Shown: piece by piece, positions 9,348 to 21,641 of the stretch
How the letters are laid out: each line of letters opens with the position of its first letter
Position numbering within the stretch: the first letter of the stretch is position 1
Program-made: the position numbers and the translations under genes
Assembly: GCA_027922465.2 (NCBI GenBank)
Contig: BQMF02000181.1
Location: forward strand, 682,001-746,000
Direction of reading: 5' to 3'
From: Turritopsis dohrnii
Taxonomy: Eukaryota > Cnidaria > Hydrozoa > Anthoathecata > Oceaniidae
Length of the DNA: 64,000 nucleotides
Notes under the pieces: generated by a model
What the model was told of the DNA's origin: nothing
The model's database searches: none
What the model saw: only the letters and a program-made list of their open reading frames with translations

Positions 9348-12300
9348 TCATTCACACAGAACACGATCCCAAAATGGAAGTTCTTGAATTGATGTTGTCC
9401 TGGCTACTGTGATGTACTCGCCTTGATGGGCTGCCGTTTCGTAATATGTTCTCAATTCTTCCATGGCCCGTTCTTCAAGCTAATTAACATAAATAAACAA
9501 ACACGTTTATTTTGACACGTTTTTTTATTACTATATCACATGACCACATATTTTTATAATCGTATGGTTGTTTTTTTTTTTGTTTTTTTTTTACGTTTCT
9601 TGTTAAATGTTACTTGTTCTTTAAAACATAAACATTCCAACGAACAAAACAACATGTTGACCACAAGGGAGATTAAACTGTGAAGTAAAAATTAAAAAAG
9701 AAAAGATTGTTGTCACAGATTACATCCTTTTCCATTAGAAACGTCTTGTGACAGTGTTACCGTTTACATTCACTTCAGAAACTCGCTAGCTCCAATGAAA
9801 TTTGAGTCGGAAGGAGATCCTTCACAAATACACGAATACCTTGCTGAAAAGTTGTTTGATACAAAAATGATGAGATCACCAGACGCAACTCTCAACAGTA
9901 ACTTCAGATAGCAACAGTGATGACGGGGGTCAGTGAAAGTAAAGCTTTTCAACAAAGGGTACGATGGTTTTTAAATTGCAAGAAAAACCATAAAGCCTGG
10001 TTCAGACCTGGCGATTACGACGATTAAATTTTAATCGTCATAATCGTCATTAATGTGAATACTTTCGCAATCATCAGAATCGTCGTAAACGCCTGGCGAT
10101 TACCACTAATTACTAATGAAATACTTGAGTGTTCACACTCACCTGGCGATTGGCGATTGGGACGATTAGATTATATTTTAATCGTTGTAAATGCCAGGTC
10201 TGAACCAGGCTTTAACGATTTATGGTTAATATTTTTTTTGTCAAAACAAATTGATGAAGAAAAGCCATTTCGTTTCGACTTTCAAGATAATAAGATTAGC
10301 AGTAATTTTGTTTCAGCTTATTAAAGCTTCCACAGGTCTGCTGTCAAATTAAACTAGACAAAGCGCAAATCACGTGATGACCAAGTTTCGAATTTTGAAT
10401 GAGCAAAAAAGCACTTACCTGTATGAGAGTGATGGGTTTTTTAGATTGTCTAAACGAGAATTAAGATATGTTATCAATGCATGATTTGTGCTGACGTAGT
10501 ACTAACAATAGCCTAATCTTTTTAATAGGTAGTTTTTGGGGTTCGGTGTGGTTCATTGTGGTTTATTGTGGTTACTTTTCATACTGAAACTGAAACCACT
10601 AATATGATATTTTTTTGTGATCTCCATTGATCGTCGTCATTAACTTTCCGATAACCTTTTGATGCAATTCAAACAATAAACTCATGGAGAACTTGACACT
10701 ATCCTGTCCAAACAGATAGTTCATATTTTTATCAATTGAATTACACGCTTTTCTTCAGCTTGAATTGTTCTTATTTTTTGTTCTTAACTTTAAGAACCGA
10801 TCAACATTTCAGAACATTGTGTTCTTATTTATGAAACTTCCAGTAAAATAATTTTTTTTTTAAAAAAAAACAACAACTGTTTAAAAGCATGGACCGAATT
10901 ACCGAATTTCAAAATAATTTTTACATCGATGGAAAGCCACTTTCAAGTTCTTTCGGCTAGGATATATTTGTGAAAAATGAAAAAGTGGTTTTTGAAAAAT
11001 TAAGGAAAATGTCTTGGAAAAATGTAATTAAATTTTTAATGGTCGATACCATAAACTAAATTGCATTAACAACCGCTTCAAGAGTTTGTGAAATCACAAA
11101 TTTAGACATAAGGTATCTTATAAGAAGTCCAGCAGTAGTTTCTTCCATAAAATTCTATTACATGGAATATGCACATAAAGAAACTTTTCAATCTAAAATA
11201 ACTTTCATCATTTTAACTTCTATCTTGAAACATGCAAGCGATAAGATGCAGATTCCAGTGTTTGATCGCTGGCTTCGATTTTTTTCATAAAATTGGAATT
11301 ACAATGATGTAATCTTCAAATTCCCCAAAAAATTAGTTCCACGTGACCCTCCGCATGGTTGATACATTTTGATGGAAAGTGGCGTTAAAAGTTGATGGAA
11401 AGTGGCGTTAAAAGTTGATGGAAAGAAGTTGATCACTAACTAACAAGAAAGATAATCTTGTCAACGCTTACACTGCAAGTTTGATCTTCTCTTCTTGTTG
11501 AAAATTCATAATAGTTGGCAGGTTTTTGACGTCGGCAATATCAAAGGTCTCATTTGTAGACGAGCTTAATTTCTTCCATGGATTCCTAAACAGAAATCAT
11601 CGATATGGATCACGATGCTTGATAGGTCTACTGGAATAGAGATTTTGTATTTAACAGCAAGAAGTGAAGAATTGTTCATCGACATGAACGCACTTTCAAA
11701 ATAATAAGAGAGAAAGGTTCCTGTGAAAAGGAGAATAAGCCCTCATAACATCACAACACATCACAACCAATATTAGGTAGTGCTATGAAGACGCTTTAAA
11801 GCATGAGGGAAAATACTTGCAAGCAGAAAAAAATAGCACTCCACAAGAAAAGAAATTTTCTGATAAAGAATTCAAAGATACTGACTTATCTTGAACAGCA
11901 TCGGACGCACCATGCCTATAAGAAACATTAATGATATAACATCGTGTAAATAAGGAAAATGTCTTGGAAAAACGTAATTAAATTTTTAATGGTCGATTAG
12001 ATTTAGTTTTTCCAAGATATTTTTCTTTTTTCTTTTTTCAAAAACCACTTTTTCATTTTTCATAAAAATTTCCGTTTCCAACATTATGAAACACACTGTA
12101 TAACAGTTCATTATTTTCAAGTAAATGAGTTTCTGTATTATTCTCTCTGGACATCTGTTGACGTTAAATTGGAGGTTTGGGAGGTTTTGGGTCAGTTTTC
12201 GAAAGTATAATTTGGATGGCTTCATTCACTGCAGCGATAGTGGAAATCTCTTGAGAGTTTAGCCTGTTTCCAAATTATCTGACATGATAGGCATACCATA

Positions 12301-15300
12301 CAGGCAACAGAATACAGGCTAGCGCGTATTTCCTCTCATAAGCGTCGATGATTACAAATTTACTTATAAAGGGAAGGTTAGAAGAACGTGGGTGCTAATT
12401 AGAGAAAATACTACGTGAAAATCTATGTCCGCTAAGAACAAGAAAAAAATATAGTTAATTGAACTCTTACAGAGGCACTTCTTCAGATGCTTTCTGTCTT
12501 GAATTTCGTGATGGGAAAAACGATTTCTTCGATCTTGGAGCGACTTCTTCCTTCATATCTTTCTCCTCTTTGAAAATAACTTCCTTAAAAGATGCTACAG
12601 GGACAGGATTATCAAACTGCGCCCTAAAAAGTAAACACAGCTATTGGACAGGGTTATCAAACTGCGCCCTAAAAAGTAAACACAGCTATTGGACAGGATT
12701 ATCAAACTGCGCCCTAAAAAGTAAATACAGCTACTGGACGAACTTTTAAAATCATAATTCCACTCTATCACTCTTCCCAGATGGTACTTTTTAAAAACTG
12801 GTAAAAACAGTTCTTCTACATACCATGGCGCCTTAAAACCACTTTTATTCTTTTCAACCTTTTCTTCTGTTGAGAAGTCGTCCTGACGTTGACTATGCTT
12901 TCTTTCCCGTTGTGACTTCTTTTTAAAGGGAGAACCACCCCTACCACCACTAGCAGACATTTTCTGCGCTCTAGTGTTTTTAAAGTTTGCAGGATCCTTT
13001 AAGAGCATAATAACAGAAGCTGATTTCTAAATGAGAAACAATCATGATACTGAAATAATGTTTCGAACGTAGGAAAGACTTTATCATTATGGGTCTCATT
13101 CTTTCTTGAAAAAAGGGAATATCAGAAAATCTTGTTCTCCATAAGTTAGTTACTAAGAAATTAAAGAAAAAGATCAGCTATCTTGTGGCACTGACCAATA
13201 AAAGATCAGCTATCTTGTGGCACTGACCAATAAAAGATCAGCTACCTTGTGGCACTGACCAATAAAAGATCAGCTATCTTGTGGCACTGACCAATAAAAT
13301 ACTGAGTGCTAAAATAAGCTTAGAAGATGCGCCATTTTGATAACTTTTCATCTTCTTTTCGTAAGAAATCTTGTGTCAGTAGAATTTCTGAAAAATTTGC
13401 TTATCACGCTCATTCTTTCAGAAACTTTCTGTCAGCATTTTCCAATAACTGCTTGCAACCAATGATCACAGAAATGTTGCTGATTTCTTACCTGGACCTG
13501 TTCTTCAATTTCTCCAACATCATTCTCAAAATCATTTACGTTTTTAATTTCCATTTGTAATGTTTCTCCTCCACTTGTGTTTTGCTTTGTACTACTTGAC
13601 AATGTTCTTCTTCGTTGACGCCTTTTCTGTTTGCTGAGTTTGGTAATGAGTTGCTGTTCTTCAGTTTCTTCTTTCTGGTTGACTGTTTCAAAAAATGGCG
13701 ACGGAGAAATGATGCGTGTTTCCATGCCAACAACCTATTACATTATAACCAAGACAATTTTCAAAACATATTACCGAACAAACAACTAGAGATTTTTTCA
13801 AGCTTGCTTTAGTTATATGATACGACATGTTCCTTCTATTGTCTTGTGCTCAGTACTGATTGCATGAAAACGAGGCTTGTGTATTCACATTAGTCTTAGC
13901 AAACATGAAATTATGTAAATATACATGTCGATATATAAGTTTGTGAGTATGATAAGTAGGCGTTGTTTGAGTTCCTTATGGAGTATTAATGACTAAGTTT
14001 TATACATACATACTCCAAAAATCGCAAACCGGTTTCTGAAATATGCACAGGCAACGTAGAATTATGTATTTCTGCATTTCCGGTAGTAAGTCAATTTCCC
14101 AGAACTCAGTGGACGGATGAGTAAAAGATGGAAACCTCCTTTATAATTATTCTACTGTTTCCAAAAACCTCTTGATTTATCTAGTCAATAAAATTCGTAG
14201 TCCATACCATTTGCTTGTATACTTCAGAAAGGATTTTTAATTCTTCATTCGAAAGCTCTTCCAGCAACCTAAAAACAAAACCAATTATCATGGAAAGTCT
14301 GCTGTCATCTGAAATTAACAATACTTTAGTTACTCATTTCAAACGATTCCTAATCTATTCTAAAACCCAACTTCTTATTCAATCATTTTTTAGTACAGTG
14401 GAACCTATAGTAGACAGCAGACACACTTTCCTATGCCGAACGGAAGTTTGGAAGTTTCGGAACTTCTACACCTTCAGCTCAAACAGTGAAGAAAAAACCC
14501 TGGATGAACTGCACACGTATTCGTAGAACCAAAGTAACAAGTCCTCAAGCAAGGTTTTATGAATCAGCCAAGTTTAAAATTTGAAACTAGTCACATGTAA
14601 ACAAACAGCAATTTCTATCTTATATTTAAGCCACTTTAAGGAAGAAGTGTTTGAAATAAATGTTTGTTTTTTTCAATATTTGTCTTCATTTATATCCCAG
14701 CTAAATGAAATAAGCTAAAAAGTAGGATCTATGTTTCCATCTTGCAAAATTAGTGAATAAAAGGAAAACCTATTATGGCGAAAAACTTTTTCACAGTCAA
14801 TGGTGTCTGCTATTTCACTGTACAATATTATTTTACTGACCAACTGAACAAACACTACTTGAAACAGGGAGGGTTCTCTTAAGGTTTCAGAGAGCTCATT
14901 TTCTCAGGGAAGATTAATGAACTCTACCTTGCTTCTAAGAAGTAAGACATATTCAATGATATGAATTCGCAGACGAACACCTTGAGTTGGTCAGCATTGA
15001 AAGTACAGGAAAACTTCAGCAGCTCCACACTGTTTTTTAAGGATACTGAAAAGATAAACATTATTCAATAAAATAAAGAAAAAGAGCACAACATTATCCG
15101 ACAAGTGGAGAGCAATCTATCAAAGAGGTTTATCAGTTTTGTCTGACGCTCTTTATTTTAAGTTATCTCAGATTTCAAATGTACAATCAAATTTACGTTA
15201 GATGAAACTTGCAGCTCAAATGCGTAGCAACAGTTCTACAAGACATATAGAATCTTTGTAATTATTGCAAATCTTAGCACAACATGAAATTAATGTCAAC

Positions 15301-18300
15301 AATAAAGAGGAAAAATCATAGTATGCAAGGAAACAAAACTTGTAACTTGTGACCATTATGGACAGAAGCGAAATCTTAAAGTTAACTTGAAAATACACAG
15401 TAAATTTTAATATAAAATGTGCATATTACCCTGTTCTGAAAGAGCAAGCTCACAGATTTCCTTTAAGCGAACCATCAGTAACTAACAACATAAAAACAAA
15501 ACAGTTAGAACAGCAACATGAGGACAGTAATACTAAAAGATTGTGAATTCTGATAACAAAAACAGAAAGTAACTTTCACACAGCAAAAAAGAACTAGAGC
15601 TTTCTAGTGTTACAACAAAATTTTGTGAAACAGCTAATAATAAACACTACAAAAGATTTACAAAAGATTTGTAAAAAGAATTTCAGATTTTTTCATGCAG
15701 AATTTGGAAAATAAGTTTACCTGATCAGCACAAACTAAAACTTCCCCAATAAAACTAATATCAGTGCAGTCTAAATTAAATTAAAACACACAGAATCAAA
15801 AATTTTAGGCACAGTTTTTTTTAGAAGATTCATTGGAAAACCATTATATACCATTGACGACAGCCGCTTGGTCGGTGTACAGATAATCAATAAGGACGAT
15901 CAAAATATTATATGGAATAGACATCTTCAAAACTTCATCTTTGGACAGTGCAGATTCAAACCAAGCATTGCTAAACATGCTCGAAAAATATTCTAAAAAT
16001 ATTCTAAATCATAATTTATTGTAGGAATCCAAAAAGACCAATGAAAAACAACTAAGCAACTACTTTGTGTATCACAGTAAAAAAGCAACTACTTTGGGTA
16101 TCACAGTAAAAAAGCAACTACTTTGGGTATCACAGTAAAAAAGCAACTACTTTGGGTATAATATCACAGTAAAAAGACAATTTGGTCAGGATTATAAATG
16201 TCAGACCCTTTCTACTAGTGATACAACAAAGTCTTTGCTCAATAGAATGTACCTAGTCTCGCCACTAAAACACATTTATGACACTCGATATACTTCCCAT
16301 CTTCGGATTCCAATACCACATCATACAAATGAGAGCTAAATAGTATCAAACATTTCAGTTAATAAAGATTATTGAATGATGGACAACGTATCAACAAAAG
16401 CTTCTCACAATGATTTCCAATTTTCAAAAGTAGATAGTCTATTATCCTTGCTCTTCCTTTTTGTCTTCAAATTCCTACAAAAATATTTTTACAGCAATAA
16501 CATGAACTCTTCATAATAATAAAATGCAAAGGCTTCAGTAGATATGTCTGGATGAATAAAATGATCAAGTTATCAAGATTACACTAACAATGCAACCACT
16601 GAAAGTTAGAGCTATCAAGCTATCAGAAATCGACTGTATGGTAAAATTGAAAAATAAGAATTTCACGAACTCTTTTTTTCTCTCTTTAATATCTTTCGGG
16701 ATCTGAACTGTGTGAGCTGAGCATGTCTGTTTTCCTTTCTTCTTCCGTAATTTAGCATTGGATTTGCTGTCCATGAAATTTGAGAAATCATCAATGGGAT
16801 TCTCTAAGTCCACAGTTAGAAATTGTGCATCAGCGAATGACAGACTGTCAACCACATCACAATCTTTTTTACCATCGGTCTCTCCTTTTTCATTTGGGGG
16901 AGCAAGAGTGTCAGAATTCCCTTCGTAAACTTGTAGAATCCATCTTTTAAGTTCATTTTCAGAGAACTCATCAAAGTCAAAGACTGTTTTTCCATTCTCG
17001 TTATAAGCTTTTGACAAAACATTTCCAGACTGCAACCGACACATCAGAATGAAACGATGTACAGGAATATGATTTGATTTTGCCTTTCGTAACACATGAA
17101 AGAAATACAGGTTCATAATAGAAATAAATAGTTTAAAAGAAAAAAATATGTAATTGCTTGCAGATAATATTTTTACAAAAAAAAGATAATCACCTTGACA
17201 AATGAATCATAGTCTATCAAGTCTGCTTCTGTAAAAAGTCTTGAAAAATCTTTTTTCATTTGAGATGTGGAAACATGGGGATATTTTGACAAACTAAAAA
17301 ACATACAAACAACCCAAATCACTAATTTACTCAGGATACCAGTCAATTAATTACCCCATGGTCAACTACATAGTATCACATATCACTATCGATACGTCAC
17401 AATCGATACGTACCCCGACCTTGGGTCAGCTTGTATTACAGAAAATGTTTTGCTTCTTGAATCTGAAAAACATTTTACACTGCGATATAGCAAAGGGACT
17501 TTTTCAACATGCATTTCTTCCTGCTCTCTTCTTTGTGTTTTATATTTTTCAGCAATTTCATCCAAACTAAATGTTCCCGATAAAACCTCGACTTTGGTTG
17601 CAGAACCGACTTTAGTATTCGCAATTTTAACTTTATTAGAGTCATCTCTATTATGGTAGTAGCTCATGTATGCCTGTCCATCATCTGTTATGAATAACAA
17701 ATGCTTCCCTAGTGCTACATGAATTATCTTTTTGTTTGTTAGTTTCTTGCCAAGCCAATAACACTTTTTGAAGTTCTTGTAATTATGTTTCCAAGATTCA
17801 ACCTATAGATGTAAAACCAAATAATCTAAAAAAGTAATCTAATCAATGTACAGGTTGAAATATTTCAAAAAAATAACATGGTGAGCAAAACAATGAAGAC
17901 TATTATAATAATTGTCAACATACAATCCCAGATCCACGCAAGACAATAACTTTGAGTGGTTCAGGTATGGTATTTTCAATTGCTTTCATATCAAGTTGGC
18001 CACCACTTATTGCAAGCTGTACAATGTCTAACATTTTAACAGCAATTTTTCGACATATATAATCCTGGAGCAAATAGATGTCACCATTTTGCATTGAACA
18101 TATTGTTGCAGCCTCACTAACAGCAACTTGAGTAATGTGACATTCCTTTCGATACAAAAATGACACAACTTTTGGAGCAGTTTGCAATTTTTCACCCTTT
18201 GGATGCCCTAGTTGACCAGCATTAAGCCCAAATGTATACAATTCTTGATGTGTATATATAACACTATGCCATCTAGCAGCACCTATCCCTAGAATTTCTT

Positions 18301-19991
18301 TTCCTTTAAGAAACTTATGTGACAGCTGGGTTGGTGAAACACATTTTACAGGCGGAGGAGTGTGACCGAGCTGATGAAATTCATTCGAGCCAAAGCTCCA
18401 AACTTGACCAAGTTCATCTAAAACCATTGTGTGATGGCTAGCAGCGGAAATTTCTTTGAAGAAAACATTGGATGGCAATGAAATCTTCTTAGGAATCATA
18501 ACAGTTTCTTCTTCATTGTGACCTAATCTTCCACCTTGTCCATGTCCGCATGTAAACACTTCACCAGCAGTTGTCAAAAACACTGAATGAAATTCAGAAC
18601 TAGATACTGATGAAATACTCTTATTGATTTTCCATAGCCCATCCACAAGTTCAGGGTAGGTACAATTGCTCTTGTGACTTTGGCCTAAAGTAAAGTTAAT
18701 GTTATTGCCCCAATCATAGACATCATTCTGGTCATGGTGCTTTTGGACAATTTCAATTGGTTTCTCTGTAATCTCTTCCACAAAGTTTAAAGGGAAAAGT
18801 CCCTTACAACCATTTCGTGTAATTTTACCAACAGCCCAACCAGATTTGTTAGCATGCAGTATTTGTATGACATCATCGACTGCTAATGTTAGCTCTCCTA
18901 TATCACCAGATTCAAATGGAAGACGCACTACAGCAAGCCTTTTTACAGATTCTAAAGACCATTAGAATTGCAAAGAATCCATAATCAAGAGATAAAAAAT
19001 TTATAAAAATCTTCATTGTGTTTTTACAAAATAGAGAGAAGTTTCTTTAATTACTTTGCCTTTTCTTTGTTCGAGGTGAATCAAGCACAACAAGATCTAG
19101 AGGACAATTTCCTTCAAAATCAAGTGATTCCCAATCAGCGACAATCTAAAGGTTAATTATAAACAAAAAATTAAGTCTTCAGTTAGCCATGCCCCCAAAA
19201 AGAGCCCTCTCAACTTTCTCAGCCAGGTTAAGGAAACTCATACGAAACATTCCAGATGCTCCTTAACAAAACAATTATTCATAAAAATACATAATAATTA
19301 TGAAAAGAACTCTTATTTTGAAGCATTTAATTTGCCGTTTTGTTTATGCTTGTATTGTAAGTGATAGAGTGAACCAAAAAACATGAACAGAACAAAAGTT
19401 ATCTTTTAGCGTAAAGTTGTTGAATGTAGAAGTACACCACTTAAATAGAATATTACCATCCTAAGTTTTCAAGTTGAAGAGAGATTGATTTTAAGAGAAT
19501 TTTAAGCATCGAAATTGCAAAGTCTTCTTGCTATCCAAACATGCTGGCAAGAAAAACCCTATTCTGTTGAAACTTTTTGCTTTTGGCTAACAATCAGTCA
19601 GTTTTTTGAGTCACAGAACATCCATAAAAAGATGAAAACTTCTAAAAAACTTCATGACCATGAAACACTTATCCATATATACCTTAAAAATTGTTATTCC
19701 GCAATCAATATGACCATAGTACAAAGCACGATGAAGAGCACTCCAGCCTGATTCTTTATCTTTAATTTGAAAAATTGAACTTGACTTTGTTTCATTAGAA
19801 GCCCATAACAAAACATCAGTCTTTCCACATGAAGCAGCAATATGTAACACATTTCTAGAATAATGGTATCCAAGAAGATGAATCAAAAGAGGATCAAACA
19901 AAGTTATCAAAAAACAGTTAAGTGTTTTTAAAATGCACCCATTCCCGCAAATGCTCTCTTTGTGCATTTGTCTATATCCAGTACAAGACAT
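9348..19991 (-). CDS. IBTK: Inhibitor of Bruton tyrosine kinase (IBTK) orthologue with added SH3 domain, ~20 exons
   Basis: The exons, in transcript order, are 19854(or 19991)-19683, 19145-19055, 18951-17924, 17802-17414, 17293-17194, ~17109-16671, 16474-16409, 16335-16253, 15992-15852, 15770-15721, 15481-15430, 15045-14928, 14268-14208, 13734-13492, 13026-12824, 12594-12471, 11915-11886, 11585-11472, 10449-10419 and 9479-9348. Nearly all joins keep frame with GT/AG borders. Domains in order are ankyrin repeats (KDKESGWSALHRA), SH3, RCC1 repeats, two BTB domains (second: HKCVLVARLEYFSSMF) and the family's C-terminal block (KPITLIQLEERAMEEL). In humans IBTK is a cullin-3 substrate adaptor and binds BTK; a similar adaptor role is inferred here. 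Oddities: the SH3 domain, one missing acceptor AG at ~17110, and an unresolved phase between the exons at 12824 and 12594. The first exon is uncertain. Confidence 0.9.
9994..10214. mobile_element. MITE-like inverted-repeat element
   Basis: The ends AGCCTGGTTCAGACCTGGCG and its near-complement (GCCAGGTCTGAACCAGGCT) face each other about 220 bases apart, with further inner inverted words (GATTAAATTTTAATCG). TAA or TTA flanks both ends, consistent with a TWA-duplicating PIF/Harbinger-like MITE. It lies in the last-but-one intron of IBTK. Confidence 0.65.
11001..11047 (+). repeat. 47-bp direct repeat, copy 1 (copy 2 at 11951-11997)
   Basis: Starts TAAGGAAAATGTCTTGG and ends TTAATGGTCGAT. The second copy 950 bases away differs at one base. 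Next to copy 1 is TGAAAAAGTGGTTTTTGA, whose complement lies just beyond copy 2 near 12040-12058. The pair encloses two small IBTK exons (11472-11585 and 11886-11915). Confidence 0.8.
11371..11425 (+). repeat. Short tandem repeat, ~23-bp unit
   Basis: GATGGAAAGTGGCGTTAAAAGTT occurs two full times plus a partial third, inside an IBTK intron. Confidence 0.8.
11951..11997 (+). repeat. 47-bp direct repeat, copy 2
   Basis: Second copy of 11001-11047, one mismatch. It falls in the intron upstream (in transcript order) of the 11886-11915 exon. Confidence 0.8.
12601..12735 (+). repeat. 45-bp minisatellite, three copies
   Basis: Three consecutive 45-base units start GGACAGG and end CACAGCTATT, with few differences. 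On the minus (transcribed) strand each unit contains TACTTTTTAG followed by GGCGCAG, which resembles a 3' splice acceptor. The array sits just upstream of the acceptor of exon 12594-12471 of IBTK. Confidence 0.9.
13167..13298 (+). repeat. 32-bp minisatellite, four copies
   Basis: Four near-identical units of AAAAGATCAGCTATCTTG plus TGGCACTGACCAAT, with a single T-to-C change in the third. It is intronic in IBTK. Confidence 0.9.
14396..14820. mobile_element. Tc1/mariner-like non-autonomous insertion
   Basis: The left end TA-CAGTGGAACC and the right end CACTG-TA give a TA duplication at 14394-14395 and 14821-14822 around imperfect inverted ends. The words AGCAGACAC (left) and GTGTCTGCT (right) extend the symmetry inward. 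A start of CAGTG with TA flanks is typical of Tc1/mariner-type MITEs. It is located in an IBTK intron. Confidence 0.55.
16054..16173 (+). repeat. 29-bp minisatellite, four copies
   Basis: Units of AGCAACTACTTTGGGTATC followed by ACAGTAAAAA, nearly identical, in an IBTK intron. It is the third short array in this gene, with a motif unrelated to the other two. Confidence 0.88.
16671..17109 (-). CDS. IBTK: IBTK exon: first BTB domain and basic linker
   Basis: The frame reads YFFHVLRKAKSNHIPVHRF, the conserved start of the first BTB domain (proteins presented as FPAHKYIL in human), then NELKRWILQVYEG and a lysine-rich linker (KLRKKKGKQ) before a donor at 16670 (GTTCGT). Upstream, exon 17293-17194 ends in ...YDSFVK at a GTGATT donor and phase 0. 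The natural join is at the CTG codon at 17109, but the preceding bases are AC, not AG. Confidence 0.75.
17924..18951 (-). CDS. IBTK: IBTK exon: SH3 domain plus RCC1 repeats
   Basis: This 1028-bp exon starts after a TTTAG acceptor and ends at a GTATGT donor. Its first ~60 codons form a typical SH3 domain: LAVVRLPFESGDIGELTL, then DDVIQILHANKSGWAVGKI and GCKGLFPLNFVEEI, giving the ALYDF-like start, the GW core and the GLFP-NFVE end. It is followed directly by the RCC1-like part (DVYDWGNNINFTLG, CGHGQGGRLGHN, SFGSNEFHQLG, TFGLNAGQLG). In human IBTK the ankyrin block joins DVYTWG-type sequence without an SH3, so the SH3 lies at the ankyrin/RCC1 junction. The preceding exon ends in phase 1, which fits the frame used here. 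Confidence 0.88.
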
Positions 19992-21641
19992 GGTTTACTC
20001 TTGTCTTTTTCAATTTTCCTAATAGCCCATGAGCTAGGACGATATTTGGGCTCAATTTTAAGGAAAAGGGAATCTTGGTTTTTTGTTATGTGTAGGGTTC
20101 TCTTCTTTTAGGAAAGGTATGATAACCCGGTAAAATTGGTAGCTTTTACATGATATCAGGGGGTTATTAGTAGAGGTACTTAAGGCGTTTATAAGGGTTA
20201 CTTACGGAAAATAGTATTACAGTGATATATAATTAGTCATTCCTTGACAGTTAGTGATTGGAACGACTTGAAACTTGGTAGGTATGCTGAAGATATGTTA
20301 AAAATTAGTTTGTAATTAAAAAAATTTTGAAAATCTTTTTCAGGAGGTTGGTCAGAAAAAAATAGGGAAAAATCAGGTTTATTAACTATTTTGTGCAACC
20401 AAACAATAAGATGCCACATTTAAAGTAGATAATATACTTTAACTGTATCGTTCGGGATACAAACCGGTAAGACTCAATAAAAAGACAAGGATTGGCCAAA
20501 TAAAGGGACAGAGGGAATGCACCCTAAACTTAGATGATGGTCTACAATGACCGAACAAGCCCAGTCAACTGGGCTTGACTCAAACCTGTCCTGACATAAT
20601 AACTATGTCAACAACAACCATTACTTGACTCAAACCTGATACAAACCGATGTTGATGCATTTCCCCCAAATTTCCCCAACTAACTATGGCCTGGATGAAC
20701 ATGGAATAGAAACACTTAATGTGGAGTCCCACACCCTGGTTGCAGGCCGACTAGAAGCTAACGCCAAACATAAGGCCTAAACAGAAGAATCATTCAAGAA
20801 AATAACTTTTAGACATCTTTATAATTTACTAGGGAGTAAAGGCTTCCACTTTGAGTTGATTGATAGAAGAATGGATTGATATCTTTTACTAATTCAGAAG
20901 TTATAAATATCAACAAAATCTTACTAGCAAGTAGTTCTCACTATCACTCACTCTCGCAATAGACTGACAATAAGCAGACCCATGGTTGCACAAGATTTAC
21001 AATACAACGAATAGTTTAATGAGAAGTGTAACCATGTGGCATAGTGTAGCGGTGGCGGTATTTCAAAAATAACTTTGAATATGCAAACCAAATAGATCTA
21101 AACTTAAACAGCTGAAAATCTGCACAAAACTTTGTTACTTCTTGTTATCTCTTAGGCCTCAGTCACACTGATGTTAATGAACCTTTTAAAAAGTATAAAT
21201 AGGCTTAACAAGCTAACTGCATTTAGTGGTAAAGAAAAACAACAACAAGAATAACAACTATTTAACAGTTCAACAATTTGATTAGCTAGCCATTTGTCAA
21301 AGAATGCTTCATCTGTTCTTCTCCTTTAATCTCAGTCAATTAAGTTAGAATAGATTAGAATAGACTCAGCTACCCATGCTTGAAGTTTTGACTTACCGTA
21401 TTCTCTCTAATTAGCACCCTTATTTACGTCATGAAATGTAAAGCCCAGAATTGAGAACATTTCCATAGCACAGATGTCGCGAAATACGCACCCTGATTTA
21501 TTAAGAGTGAAAAAGAAATATAAACAAGAACTGGTTGCGTATTTCATTAATATATGATAAATAAAAAGATAGCAAAATTCTTTATACTCCAATAATAATT
21601 TTTAATAACAACAAGACGAAACGTGATTCACTACTAACATT
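19992..21641. other. Upstream region of IBTK, no recognised gene
   Basis: It holds any IBTK promoter and 5' UTR exons, which I cannot place. A word CTTGACTCAAACCTG is repeated at about 20575 and 20625. Bases about 21390-21490 share CTAATTAGCACCC and related words with the reverse strand near 12380, so a dispersed repeat is present. No other coding sequence was recognised. Confidence 0.4.

Noticed and set aside
9770..9955. Additional IBTK exon
   Set aside because: The frame has no match to the family and the neighbouring exons 10449-10419 and 9479-9348 already join in phase.
12459..12749. Plus-strand protein with three internal repeats
   Set aside because: It is the antisense of an IBTK exon and the intronic 45-bp array.
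13167..13298. CRISPR-like regular repeats
   Set aside because: The units are directly adjacent with no unique spacers, in an intron of an animal gene; this is a minisatellite.
13327..13420. Possible extra IBTK exon between 13492 and 13026
   Set aside because: The flanking exons already join in frame (phase 0 to phase 0) and the candidate adds stops.
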